Shown: piece after piece, positions 32,649 to 44,149 of the stretch | Position numbering within the stretch: position 1 is the stretch's first letter | Layout of the letters: the number at the start of each line of letters is the position of its first letter | Source of the DNA: Urechis unicinctus | Lineage: Eukaryota; Annelida; Polychaeta; Xenopneusta; Urechidae | DNA length: 64,000 bases | NCBI GenBank assembly: GCA_034190875.2 | Contig: CM067358.1 | Coordinates: 53,192,958 to 53,256,957, forward strand | Direction of reading: 5' to 3' | Program-made: the position numbers and the translations under genes | The notes under the pieces: generated by a model | Told to the model about the DNA's origin: nothing | Databases searched by the model: none | Seen by the model: the letters and a program-made list of their open reading frames with translations, nothing else

Positions 32649-33824
32649 ATGAAGGCATCCTTTGTGTTGGCGGACAATCCAGCAATCCTACCATCTCATC
32701 ACCCGGTTACTGAACTCATTGTGAGACATTATCATGCATCATATGGGCACAGTGTAAGTGTAAGAATCCTTGGTGAAGTGCGGCAGAGATACTGGCCTGT
32801 GATAGGCCATGCTACGGTCAAACGGATCCTATCACGGTGCATCAAATGCAAGAAGATGAGAGCACGTACAGAGAATCAACAGATGGCTGACCTACCTGAA
32901 GACCGTGTGAACCCTGGAGAGCCACCATTTTCCAAAGTCGGTGTGGATTACTTCTGACCATTCTTGGTCAAGCGAGGTCGTTCTGAGGTCAAGAGATATG
33001 GGTGTCTCTTTACGTGCCTTGTGACGAGAGCAATCCACTTGGAAGTTGCTAACACCCTAGACACAGGTTCCTTTATTCACGCTTTACAACGGTTCATGGC
33101 TCGCCGTGGAGAACCAACTGAGATCCGTTCGGACCATGGAACAAATTTTGTAGGGGCTCAGAAAGAGCTCAGGGCAGCAATAAAAGAATGGAATGATGAA
33201 AGGATTCATGACTTTCTTCTGCAGAAACACGTTCAGTGGATCTTCAATTCTCCGGGAGCCTCCCACATGGGAGGGGTTTGGGAAAGGCTTATCGGATCTG
33301 TACGCTCTCTCATCCTAGGATTGAACGGACAGCAGAATCTCTCAGAGGAGGGCCTATCCACGCTAATGTGTCTCGTGGAGAACATTGTCAATGGGCGACC
33401 CTTGACAAAACTTTCAGAGAATCCAAATGACCCAAGACCTTTCACACCGAATCACTTGTTACTGCTGAGAAGTGGACCCACTCTTCCTTCAGGGAAGTTT
33501 GTACTTCATGATCTGTACAGACGAAGGTGGAGGCAGGTTCAGTACATGGCAGATGTGTTTTGGCGGAGGTGGGTCAAGGAGTATTTGCCATGTCTCCAAA
33601 TGAGGCAAAAGTGGCTACACCCAAAGAGGAGCTTACAAGTCGGTGATCAGGTACTCATGGGAGTTATAAACACACCTAGGAATCAATGGCCTCTGGCATT
33701 GATTAAGCAGACTTACCCAGGCAAAGATGGCTTGGTGAGGAGTGTCCAGGTTCGGAGTAAATCTGGACTTTACGTCCGTCCGGTCACTAAACTAGTATTT
33801 CTGGAAGCTAATCCAATGTCATGA
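32649..33824 (+). pseudogene. pol: BEL/Pao integrase
   Basis: The zinc-binding HHCC module is seen as HYHASYGH and CIKCKKM. The catalytic core has the first Asp in KVGVDYF (followed at once by a TGA stop), the second in RSDHGTNFVGA, and the Glu in MGGVWERLIGSVRS. The C-terminal part keeps RSLQVGDQVLMG and GLYVRPVTKLVFLE. Apart from the TGA after the first Asp, the two open parts are collinear. Confidence 0.85.
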
Positions 33825-34011
33825 GTTATTGTTTTTGGCAACTTGCTAATTTTAACTGTTTTGTCTTTGTGTCTAGATAATAGTTAGTCTGCTGTATTGA
33901 TAATGTTGTTTAGTCTGGTGTTTTCTCTAGCTTTTCATTCATGTTATTCATAGATGTTGCTTATGCCGTACTCTTATTAGGTCATGATGCCGGTGCCATC
34001 ATGGGGCCCGG

Positions 34012-34730
34012 GATGTTGCGTACGGCACTTGCATTTCAAGTCAACAGTGAGAGTTAGTGTGAAACGTTATGACTTATGTCACCATCTGAACGTTATGATA
34101 ATGCGATTGACAACATGAGGCAATGTTGCAAATTTCTGTGTGCTGCGGGTTTTTGGTAAATTTACTTGACTGTGTCTTCATTATGTACTGTCTGGTAGTT
34201 TCACTCACTATGGCTTGGACCCATGACAGATATGGGACAGTAAAGTGACAGATATCTTTGTATTTTGATTTCAGTTTAACCGCATGGTATGCGTGTTTAG
34301 CAAAGGGAAATCAATAAAGAAACAGAAACAACAACAACTTCCTAATGTTATCTTTGACATTGAGGGTTAATGTTAGAGATAACAATGAGTTTGGAAAATT
34401 TTAGTTCGCTGGTCTCTTCCATTCCATGATTGTATTTTTACCTGCAGCAGTATGTTAATTATAGAAGACTGCCTTGTTATTTTGTATTCGTTTGTTTATT
34501 TTGAACTTATAACTACTTCTGTTATTTGTATTCCTATATTTCGTAGTCTTGAACGATAATATAAAGGCTTCTCGCTTAGTTCTCATTTATGTCAATATAT
34601 GCTGCATCTTTGTATTATTTTGAGTCAAGGCAGGATTATTATAAGGCATTATACGGTTATTCAGTCAACCTTAAATTCAAATGCCGTTGAAGATATAAAT
34701 ATACTGTTTTGGTACACACTTGTGTGTCAT
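34012..34730 (+). repeat. Putative BEL/Pao 3' LTR
   Basis: After the integrase stop and about 185 bases of 3' leader, a purine-rich ATGGGGCCCGGGA tract is followed by TGTTGCGTACGGC, a plausible LTR start. ATATAAAGG at about 34558 could be the LTR TATA box, and AATAAAG at about 34314 a polyadenylation signal. The end near GTGTGTCA (34728) is a guess because no second LTR copy is available for comparison. Confidence 0.4.
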
Positions 34731-35559
34731 TGCCCCGGACAGGTGGTGGGCTGGCCCTACAATCGGCCTCTAACTGGGCCTAAGATCTGCAGTAGGGGCC
34801 TACACCATGCCACCTGGCCTCTTATGTGGCTTCCTGGGTGCCACCGAAGGGGTTCGTACATCTGCTCTGTGACCTTGAGGGGTACGGCCTCGGGGGAGGA
34901 ACCTGAAGCGTTCAATTCCTCCTCCTTGCCGGACAACTCCACCAGCATGCCCTCCTCTGATAAGGCTGGCACGTCATGTATGGAGGTAGGGCCCACCTCA
35001 GGGATTCTTGGACCACAGATTCCCTCATTCACTTCCACCCGAGTAAGTTGGATATCCATCCTCAGTCGCTGTTTTCTTACCCTTACTCACGTGTCACACA
35101 GGCTCACTCAGCCAGGATCCGCTATAGAGCCCTCTCCGCCGCAAACCTACACCACTGCGAGTTTTTCTCTTCCTTGGCGATCCCCACTTGGTGAATGATG
35201 GCCTCCACAATTGGAGCACCGGTGGCCCCCTTATCATGATCAGTCCATCCACTAGGGCCCTAGTCAGCACTAGGGTGGACTGGTGACCCTTGGCATCATG
35301 ATCTCCGATGCAGATTGTGCCATTGTTACGCGCTGCAAACATATTATAGACACCAAACATTACACTCACATATCTCACATAAGGATCCCAACGTTCCGCC
35401 TACCGAGGGGAATCTATGAAACACTTTGGTTTGCCGGGTCTGCTACGGAACTTGTCTATGCTGAGTATGTCAGTTGTGGTAACCTAAGCGCATGTACTGT
35501 GGTACCACTCCTGGCATAAGTCACTTGTGATCATAACACTACCCTGCCAGGGTTGACGT

Positions 35560-38106
35560 TGACAGGCTACGGTCCCGTCATGGTCAACGTCAACGATTTT
35601 GGGATTCACCAATGAAACAACGCACTGCGTCCATAAGGGTCCTATTGTATCTCTCAACTTGTCAATTTACAGACTACCGGGATGTCGTACGCGTCTTATG
35701 AATGTGGAGAGTATCACACATTGCCGTCAATAACTTCGACTCTGGTCTGTAAAGAGCTGAAATGGGCAAGCGAACCTTGAAAATAATTGGTCCACTGCTT
35801 CTCTTGCGGTTACCTCTGCAGTTTGTGGTGGTAGTGGTATACACTCAACCCACTTTGTGAATCGGTCTACCATGATCAGAATGTACTCATTACCCTGCGC
35901 AGTGGATGCGCTCCATCAGGCCTCTAGCATGGTATTCCTGCATAACCTCCGGGGATACAATAGGCCCACCTTATCCTCCTGCATGTCGTAAGAGGCGGCT
36001 TATAGGGGGCAACCTTTTGGCCGTGGGTTGCGACTCGTTTCGGTGGACAATGGGATCCAGGTGGCTGAGTGGAGCGGTCCTTTTGAGAGTCATATCTGCA
36101 ACGCACTACTCTGGCCCGGATTTCCCCGGATCCGCATCAGTTACAAAGTAACAAGCTATTACTGTCACTGTTCCCTGTCGAGTAACAGCAATGGGCGATG
36201 GGTCGTGGACGAGATAGGTATTCAGCCCCCCAGGATCCCACACTAGCCGTGGCTCCTCTCCTGTCTCGCCAACCGCTCTCCCATCCTTCCCATGTCCTCG
36301 CACACAGGTTTGGGGCTGGAACATTTAGCATATTATTAATGACCTGTTCCCCAACCTCCCCTTCAGGTTCCCTCCGTAAACTGCCTTCACTGATTTTGTC
36401 CGTGGCCTTTCCGTGTGCTACCTCTTCCCTGCTGCACCCCTCGTGGGTCCGGGGGTAGAATAGGCCCCCGGTATCCTTCTGTTTTCCGGTTTTTTTTCAA
36501 TTTATCCTAGAAGGTGGCTGCTTAATCAGGTCAAACTAATCTATTGACCTTTCTAGGCGCGATATAACTCATTAGTGTTGGTGTGCCGTTAAACCCGAAA
36601 CTCATTCACTCACTCACACTTCTCTGCTGCCCGTTTTGCCCTGAGCTTCATCTACCGTCTACTCAGTACCCCGGCAGCTCACTGCAAGCCAGAGTTGTCA
36701 GAAGCGCTGCCCCATTCAAATCGTGGACAAAACTTCACCAGCGCTCCTCGATACGTTAACAGTATGAACATATTTCGCAGGGCAGATCACACAATTTGGC
36801 TCCAGCCGCATATTCATGGCAACCTAGTTGTTCTCGGTGCCTCCTAGATAAAGCATCCACATTGCCATGTTTCCCGCCGGCCCAGTGTTTGAGGATCATG
36901 TTGTACTGTGACAATTCCTCCATCCACCTTGCCAGTTTCCCCTGTGGCTCTTCAAACTTCAATAGCCAAATCAAATTTGCATGATTTGTGCGTATGGTGA
37001 ATGGTCGTCCTTGCAGGTAGCGTCTAAACTGCCGTGTGAACCTCACCACAGCCAGTACCTTCAACCTCGTGGTACAATGCCTGCATTGCTCTTTGGTTAG
37101 AGCGTAGCTCCCATGTATATAAGTTACAACCCTCTCTACCTCGTTCTGCAACTGGCACAGCTCTGCTCTTATAGCCATATTAGATGCATATGTGTCCAGT
37201 ATGAAGTCAACCGTCCTATTGGGCAATGTGAGGAAGGGCGGTGTGTTTAGTTTGTATTAATCCTTCTTACCTATCACCCGGTACAGTGGTAGATGGGCAA
37301 ATTCCTTGATGAAGGCTCTGTACTTATTGGCTAAACCCAAGAGCCTTTTCACATCTTTAGGTCCCTTGGGTTCCGGCTATTCCCTGACCACTTGGGTGTC
37401 ATGTTGTGACATTTTCTCTTTCCGGTAAAACACACTTTATTGGTTTTAATTTCAAACCCTACTTCCTGAACCGGGCCAAGGTCTCTCTTAAGTTTTGCAT
37501 GTGATCATCACAACAAGACCCTAGGAAAAGGATATCACCAAAGAACGCTAGACCGGTGTTCTAATTTAACCCCATAATATTAGGTCCATTACTCCAGCAA
37601 AGGTAGCGGGTGCATTACCCAACCCTACATGAGCATGTTCAAATAGGCCATATGTGGTGGCAAATGCAGTTTCCTCCCCTTCTTCTGGCTCTATTTTTTA
37701 CAAGCAAATACGCGGAATTGGAATCCAGTCTGGTGAAGCAGATTTTACCTGCTAAGGTGTCCAGGCACTCATCTAAGAATGGAAGGGGAAGCTCATCCTT
37801 GTTGGTGACATCATTCAGTACCACGTAATCCACGCAGCAGCGCACGGATCCACCCCTCTGCCATATGAGAACAGGTGCAGAGGCCCATTCTGAGGTAAAC
37901 TCTTGAATGACCCCGGCCTTCAGTATGTCCCTTACGTGGACCTCTTCATCACTAGTGAAATATTCTGGAGTTCTTTTCATCCTTCGCTTGATTGGCCTGG
38001 TATTCCCAATGTCATAATCGTCGCTGGCAAACGCATCCTCGTAATCCACCAACAAGGTGTAATTTAGAGGCTTCAACCATATTGTGTAGGTGTTCAGGTA
38101 CCTCAC
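35560..38106 (-). pseudogene. pol: Ty3/gypsy retrotransposon relic
   Basis: Reading the minus strand from 38106: RRMKRTPEYFTSDEE, HVRDILKAGVIQEFTSEWAS and PVLIWQRGGSVRCCVDY, then LPFLDECLDTLAGK and FTRLDSNSAYLLVK (RT N-terminal half). Next, at about 37560-37440, AFFGDILFLG stands where a FLDD-type motif C is expected, with one catalytic Asp lost. RNase H lies at 37226-36756 (FILDTYASNMAIRAELCQL, LTKEQCRHCTTR, HGNVDALSRR). After a SINE insertion, integrase is at 35900-35560 (EYILIMVDRFTKWVECIPLP, then FACPFQLFTDQ and NRTLMDAVRCFIG). Many stops. Sequence from 34740 to 35540 is unassigned and may be its 3' end. Confidence 0.8.
35945..36615 (+). repeat. SINE copy 2, composite, inside the gypsy relic
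   Basis: Head 'GATACAATAGGCCCACC' at 35954 and core 'CTGCATGTCGTAAGAGG' at 35980. A second head, 'GGGGGTAGAATAGGCCCCC', starts at 36451, with 'TTATCCTAGAAGGTGGCTGC' at 36502 and the end 'GTGCCGTTAAACCC' at 36582, followed by CATTCACTCACTCAC. It splits gypsy integrase from RNase H. Two heads suggest two insertions or one copy with internal rearrangement. Confidence 0.65.
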
Positions 38107-38206
38107 AGTCCCCTTTTATCCATGAACTACATGCATAAACCCTATCCTTCACCAACTCGGGACTTGGTCGTAGCTCTCCACTCTTCCCTGTTCAGCATTA
38201 GGGTCC

Positions 38207-40235
38207 TCATCTCCCCTGTGTCACTGAGGCCAACATCCCACCGCAAAGTGTCGATGAATGTGGCCGCCGTCCCCTTCTGCTAGTTCCCTGATTTGGTTCC
38301 CACAATATGGTGTGATGGGCTGCCAGCTGCGGGTGTCGAATGCAGTGGCCTGCGAGACCCATCCTCCTCTCCCAGATCTTTATTGAGATACGCGGAAGGT
38401 CACCATACAGGTCTTTGTTGTGTACATGGTCTTTCCAGGTAACGTCAAGAGCCATGCGCAGCATCCTGGTATAGACACCATCAAGAGATTTCTCTTGCTG
38501 TACAGTTAAGGTCCATGTTTCAGCGCCGTAGAACAGTACTGACTCGACTGTTGCCACATGAGTCGCCTCTTGAGGTCGTCGCTGAGCTTGGCCTTCCACA
38601 CCTTCTTTTTTGAGTGTGTCGCACAGCTCCTTCTCTGTCGAGGCGATGTAGGCCCCGAGGTACTTAAAGTCCTCCACCACCTCTAGCACTGCTCCATTGC
38701 CAGTGACGACAGTCGTGTCCTCGACGTTGAAGGCAAGCACTTTACTCTTTTTGGTATTGAGATGAAGGCCGATCTTCTTGCACTCTTGTTCCACTGCTAG
38801 CAACAGCACCTGTGCTTTTTCTACTGCGTCACATATGAGGCCAATATCGTTAGCATAGTCAAGGTCAGTCACCATGACTGGTCCGACCCGCCGGCTTCAC
38901 CTGGGGATGAGTGTGAGGCCCAGTTGTTCCTCCTTGCCGTCAATTGTCTACCTCAATGCATAGTCAAAGGCTAGAACAAATAGAAAGGTGGCCAGTGCGT
39001 CGCCCTGGAGTACTCCTGCTTGTATATCGAAATACGGGGTCTCACCATCTGGAGAGAGCATATTTGCCCGATTTCCCCTCTAACCCGCTGTAATTGCCTG
39101 GACCACCTCTGGGATGCCATAGGCACGAAGAATAGATATTATGTTTACAATGCACGGTGTCGAAGGCCTTGTGGAAATCGATGAAGGTGAGCACTGCTGT
39201 TAGTCTTTCCTCCTTCACTCCTTCCAGTATTCTCCTGAGCGCAGTTATCTGCTGGACAGTTATGCGCTTATGCCGAAAGCCATTCTGCGAAGTTTTGAGC
39301 AGAGGATCTAGAACAGGTATCAATCTGTTGAGCAGAATCCTGTTGTAGGTCTTGGCGAGAAGAGGACATAGGCTGATGCCTCGATAGTTGTCCGTCTTGG
39401 TGAGGTCACCGGACTTGGGGATCGGAACAATATTAAGGGTGCTCCAGAGTGCTGGTAGTGCTCCAGTAGCATATGCTCTTTTTATGAAGCTGAGAGCGAT
39501 ATCATCCACCTGGACATACTTCAGGACTTCTGGGGTCAGTCCATCTTCACCGCAGCCCTTGCCACACTTGATGCTGCGCTTGGCCTTCAGGTATTCTTCC
39601 ATGGAGATTGGACCGTCAGGTATGGGAAGTTCTTGGAAGACCTGGGAGATGGGGTCATCTTCATTGTCTACCTTCGGTGGACTGCCAAGCAGCTTCGCAA
39701 AGTGTGATTGCTACGCAACCAATCTCTCCCTATCATTCTGCCCCTTGATCTTGGACGATTGAGCTGGTTTTCTCCCTGATACCTCGTTTATGAGTCTCCA
39801 GCTTTGTCCGTGCCTGTGGTTCATATGTGCCTCCTCCACGCCTTTGATCTTCTGGGTCAGTTTCTGCTGTTATATTTCTGCATAAACGTTGTACAGCTCT
39901 TCTTTCCTCAGCTTGTAGGCCTCTCTCCGCTCCTCTACCTTGCGATTTGCCAGGTAACTATTGTACGAGGTCCTCATCTCCTCCCTTGCCTTCACGACCC
40001 TAGGGTCCAAACACTGCTCCTTCCGTCGTACCCTGGGGACTTGTGCCAGACATGCCTCCGCATCTGTTAGGTTGACCTCGGCGAAGCGCTTGTAATCTAC
40101 AGAGATGTCCTTGTTCTTTTTCAGTATTTGGAACCTGTTCCTGATCTCCAGTACATACTGCTGCTGCTGCAGCTTAGGGACCTTCGCCAGCTGGCTCCAT
40201 TGGTAGTTTACCTTCTTTACCCTATACTCACCCAC
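38207..40235 (-). pseudogene. RTE-like non-LTR retrotransposon (RT part)
   Basis: On the minus strand: a linker region 40235-39870 (KYREEMRTSYNSYLANRK-like, charged), then 39602-39042 with KCGKGCGEDGLTPEVLK, VPIPKSGDLTKTDNYRGIS, FRHKRITVQQITALR and LTFIDFHKAFDTV. Next comes GVLQGDALATFLFVLAFDYA (39010-38950), then 38875-38207 with DLDYANDIGLI, LNTKKSKVLAFN, FKYLGAYI, YGAETWTLT and WERRMGLAGHCIRH. This order is typical of RTE-clade elements. Motif C reads YAND instead of YADD. No endonuclease domain is seen upstream, so the copy is 5' truncated. Confidence 0.85.
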
Positions 40236-40467
40236 TCACTCACTCCGGTGTGCTTTTCTTCATAGTACGAGGGGCTGGCTGGGAGGCACCTGCAGGGGAA
40301 CATTAACTGGCCCCTACGCCAACCCGACAGCAACTCCCCGACCGTAAAGAAAACCTGCTTCCGAGTGGTTCGCGGAGTTTTTGGCCCTACCCTCACGTTC
40401 CCTGATACCAACAGACTCATGTCCACCTTACCTTACCTCGCTGTCCTACCCAAGTTGATCCCCTATG

Positions 40468-40489
40468 CCCCCCCCCCCCCCCCCCCCCC
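40468..40489. repeat. Run of 22 C
   Basis: Uninterrupted C homopolymer just upstream (minus sense) of the RTE-like element. Its length is probably unstable or miscounted in the assembly. Confidence 0.95.
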
Positions 40490-41997
40490 GCCAGTCTATA
40501 CTATACTTCCAATCAGGGACGGGAAATAGAGCTGACTTCGTCCAGCCATTCATTCAGCCTGTTTCTACTTTGACAGGTAGCCAAACGGAATGGCCACTTC
40601 TCAGGTCCAGCAATACTTTCCGACATAAAACATGCAGTTGAATTCCTTGACGGTGAAGGTGTTATCTGATTTTTGATTTCAGTATGTAATCCGAAGTACT
40701 ACAGATCATTGGATAGAAGGCTTTGAGTGAGAATCACAATATTGCTTTTATCTATCAGCGAGCACACGGCAACATATCGAACTCTCAAGCAGCTCTTTAA
40801 ACGCATGTACCAGTCCTAGCAAGTTGGATATCTCCCACGTTAATTTGGGGATCGCTCTGTGTCTGTTTTTATGATGTTGCTAAATTTAAATGTGTTTTGT
40901 GTTACTACACTAAATATGTTTCATCAAATGATATAAGGCTGGGACATGGCGGCGGCCCATTCTGAAATCATGAAAATGGATACTCGTGTAAAATATTACT
41001 GGACGGCACATGGTCGGCACCTAGCTGCTTTCCTTATATGTTGATTGTGTTTGGTCCACCATCAACTTAGTCATGGTGCATTGCATGATAACAACAAGTC
41101 CTCAAATGAAATCGTTGTGTTACTCACACTGATTGTTTAAACTTCAGACCTTTCTGATAACGAAAATGCCTCATTTGCATTCACTGTAATGCCCTGTTTA
41201 AGATCAGCTACACAAGGGAATCATGGCACCCAGCAGTACAACGGAGAACGGCAAACACTCTGGATTGACATTAAACTGCCGATGATTGTAGAATAGTAAA
41301 CATCATCTTGTATTTTGGAATATTTAAAATTGTAATTGCAGTGACCAGTCAAGCATGTAGTACAACATCGTCTTATAAATAAATATTCAACGTTTTGCGA
41401 TCAGCATGTGTTAGAATGGATAATTTGTTGTTGCATTGCTAAGTTCGCACGGATCGAGGCACCTGCAATTACTACACGACTATCCAAGGACTATGGAGGT
41501 TAATGTGCTGGCGTTCTTTTCAAAAGAGTTGCTAATCAATAACCTTTTGGATTTTACATAAGACTGCAAATCAGCTCTCTGTATTCTATTGTTATGTATA
41601 TTACCTTGCATTATTTCGATGTAAGACATTAAACCATTCTTATTGTCTTAGGATTTCTCGTCCCTATCTGATAGATTAATGGCCTCTCTCATGGCTGATT
41701 TCGATTCTTATTGAATAAATTAGCATCGTTTATCATTTAACGTGTCGAGAAAGTATCTAGATAAGTATAGAAATTTGTTCATTGCTGCTTTCAAGGTCGG
41801 TTGCATCAATATATTCCGCTCTCCGACTTACGATGAGCCGATCCCTACAGCGAGCTGTTGAGGAACATCAGGGGTAGGTTCTGAGCTGCTTCTATGTGTT
41901 GAGAATAACACGATCATCCAATGCCTCATTTCTTTAAGACAGACCACTTAAACTGGTTATAAATCGCCGAGCTGGATTGGTTTTTCTGTGTGTGTAG

Positions 41998-42102
41998 GGT
42001 GTTCGTCGGCCATTACTAAGTGGTCATGAAAGAGACATTTTGTACGAAGAGGCTGATCGTCTCGGTGCTGCAACAGAGAGCGAGTTGCATTCAAAGTGGT
42101 AG
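41998..42102 (+). CDS. Possible exon, unrecognised
   Basis: After a pyrimidine-rich TTTTTCTGTGTGTGTAG acceptor the plus strand reads VRRPLLSGHERDILYEEADR and GAATESELHSKW, then TAG (or a GTAGGG donor at 42099). Composition looks coding. A short ATG-led stretch upstream (about 41832, MSRSLQRAVEEHQG) also ends at a GTAGGT donor, but its phase does not join this exon. No family recognised. Confidence 0.25.
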   Translation, partial: GVRRPLLSGHERDILYEEADRLGAATESELHSKW

Positions 42103-42548
42103 GGTTTACTTTCATTGCTTAAATAGTTTATCAGTTGTCTATTGTCTTACAGTTAGATATCACAGTGTTGAACATTAAAAAACGCAAACAATTTTTTTTT
42201 CCAGATCGCTATATCCTCCCGATCTCAAGACAGTCTTCAAACCTCGGCATATTTTCCGTTTTCGAAATAAAAAAACGAATTGACTGCTTAACAGTTAACG
42301 CTATCTGTGTTGTTTTTCATCAAAGTCACTGTATCAAATAATCTGAGCCATTTTATATTATTGTTGTAAGCGAACCCATGACAGCCTAGTGAGCCAGATA
42401 TAGGTTGCAAGATTGATGGTAAGACATTTATGGATATGAAAATCTATGTTTTTTAAACTGTCCCTTGTCTACATTGCGAGAAGGAGCAAATTTGCTTATA
42501 TCCTTAAAGATTCTGCCATACGGACCCTCGCCGCTAAGGTGTCATCAG

Positions 42549-42622
42549 ATCATCAAAACACCAGGGGCGAGTTGCCTTGCCTACGTGTTAGGCAGAGGTG
42601 ATAACCACTACACCACGGAACC
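42549..42622 (-). tRNA. tRNA-Val(AAC)-like sequence, degenerate 3' half
   Basis: The minus strand begins GGTTCCGTGGTGTAGTGGTT, then ATCACCTCTGCCTAACACGT. This matches the acceptor, D arm and anticodon arm of eukaryotic tRNA-Val with anticodon AAC. The anticodon stem TCTGC/GTAGG still pairs with two wobble pairs. The T arm and 3' acceptor strand do not follow (GGCAACTCGCC instead of a GGTTCGA-type loop). It is therefore a tRNA pseudogene or the head of a tRNA-Val-derived SINE. Confidence 0.6.
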
Positions 42623-42851
42623 ACCGATTTTAAACTTCGCACTCCCAGCAAAAAAAAAAAAAAATCACTATTAAGGAAGAATTATTTAAGTGCATGCTAT
42701 ATTTTCAACAGTACGTGCATATCAAATCAATTGAATTACAGGAATAACTCCAAACAGCCAAAAAATAACTGTGCTGGTGACATTGCATCGTCTAGGATAT
42801 GCACAAAAAACAATTTCTCTGTTCAATAAGGCGCTTGACATATCAACTGAT

Positions 42852-42915
42852 CTATGTTAGAGCTAGCCGTGCACGACGATATTTAATAAGACGAGCACGG
42901 CTATGTTAGAGCTAG
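42852..42915. mobile_element. 34-bp hairpin between 15-bp direct repeats
   Basis: CTATGTTAGAGCTAG occurs twice, at 42852-42866 and 42901-42915, with no mismatch. Between them, 42867-42900 starts CCGTGCACG and ends CGAGCACGG, an inverted repeat with one mismatch around an AT-rich loop. The layout looks like a tiny insertion with target duplication, comparable to the 36-bp units at 3571 and 6625 but with different sequence. Confidence 0.6.
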
Positions 42916-44149
42916 AACGAGAGGTCTATTGTCGGCTTCAATATCAATCAGCTGTGTCATCAGACGATAGTTACATTTAAACTATCAATTAATCAGGTTT
43001 GATTATAACCACACCAGCCACACGGAACTCGCTCACTATCTGGCAAGTGTTGATAAACGCCAACGCTGATAGTTACAGATCGGAAATGAAGGGCATGCAA
43101 GCATCCTTAAAAAATGTCATTTATTTAATCGCTATATAACGCGATAAGAGTAGCAGATTTACAACCATACACGCTGTCCAATAACGTTTTAAATACTCTC
43201 CAGGTAGCGATCATGTGTTTAAGTGGTGAATTTTAAAATGTTTATGTCAAACAGGCGATCATTTGAAAGGACATTCATTGGACATTCATTAGAGTTTCTG
43301 TTGCACATTTCGATTTGAATAATTGTGATCAGACTTGATCAAGTCACGGAACTAGCATATAAATGGCGCACTGGCTGGAGTTTTCTCCATCATTCCGTTC
43401 ATGATATGAAGCTAAGTTATTCAGTAAATATTCGATGTTTTATAGTTGTTCGACAGGTTCTTTTTTCTTATTTCCACCTGTTGGACGGCTTTACAGTAAA
43501 ACGTTGAGGGCTTATACCTAGTATTTTGGATCCATGACAAAGGGAACGCTCATATATGATGCCTTCACTAAGTATACAAGGTTGTCGATCGACGTAAGAA
43601 CAATTTACAAATAAATCTTAATATTTTCTCTATTTTATTTCCATATCACTCAGGTTACGCGAATAATAGTGTAGTTGCTTTTAGGGAAGATAGAAAACAT
43701 TATGTTATGCAAAGAGAGAAGGTAATGACAATAACACAACGGAAAATTAAATATCAAAAAGTCAAAATTGAGGGGATTCACCTACAAACCGTTAAACACA
43801 TTGGAATGTGAATCTAATAAGAAGAAACCGATTTAATTGTATAGCACAATAAAGCTTCGTAAAATGCATCGATAAAGAATTATAGAAACGTATTTAAACA
43901 TATGCCAGGTAACAAAACACGATTGCAAAGGGGGTTGTAAGATCATTTAGGTTGTATATCAACAAATGTCATGTTTCACTTCCCTGACAGTTTTTTCTAT
44001 TACTAGGTCATCATTTGAATTAACTACATAACTTGGCATAATAGACCGCTTTCCAATACGAACAGCAGAATAGATAGAAACCTGTGATATGCAACCTACT
44101 AACAATAAACGACCCGCTAGCTTAGGACCACACATATCACATATAAATT

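Larger units (their letters stand above)
24470..34730 (+). mobile_element. BEL/Pao LTR retrotransposon, decayed, interrupted and 5'-incomplete
   Basis: Plus-strand order gag, start of protease, (insertion), RT, RNase H, integrase, 3' LTR is that of BEL/Pao elements. No 5' LTR matching the putative 3' LTR is seen before gag. The left boundary with the non-LTR relic is therefore uncertain. The reading frame is broken by stops at about 31170 and 32957 and by several frame shifts. A 3.8 kb inverted-repeat element sits between protease and RT. Confidence 0.8.

Noticed and set aside
34757..35378. Overlapping frames on both strands
   Set aside because: Composition is unusual (GC-richer), but neither strand shows a known motif. 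Probably the decayed 3' end of the gypsy element.
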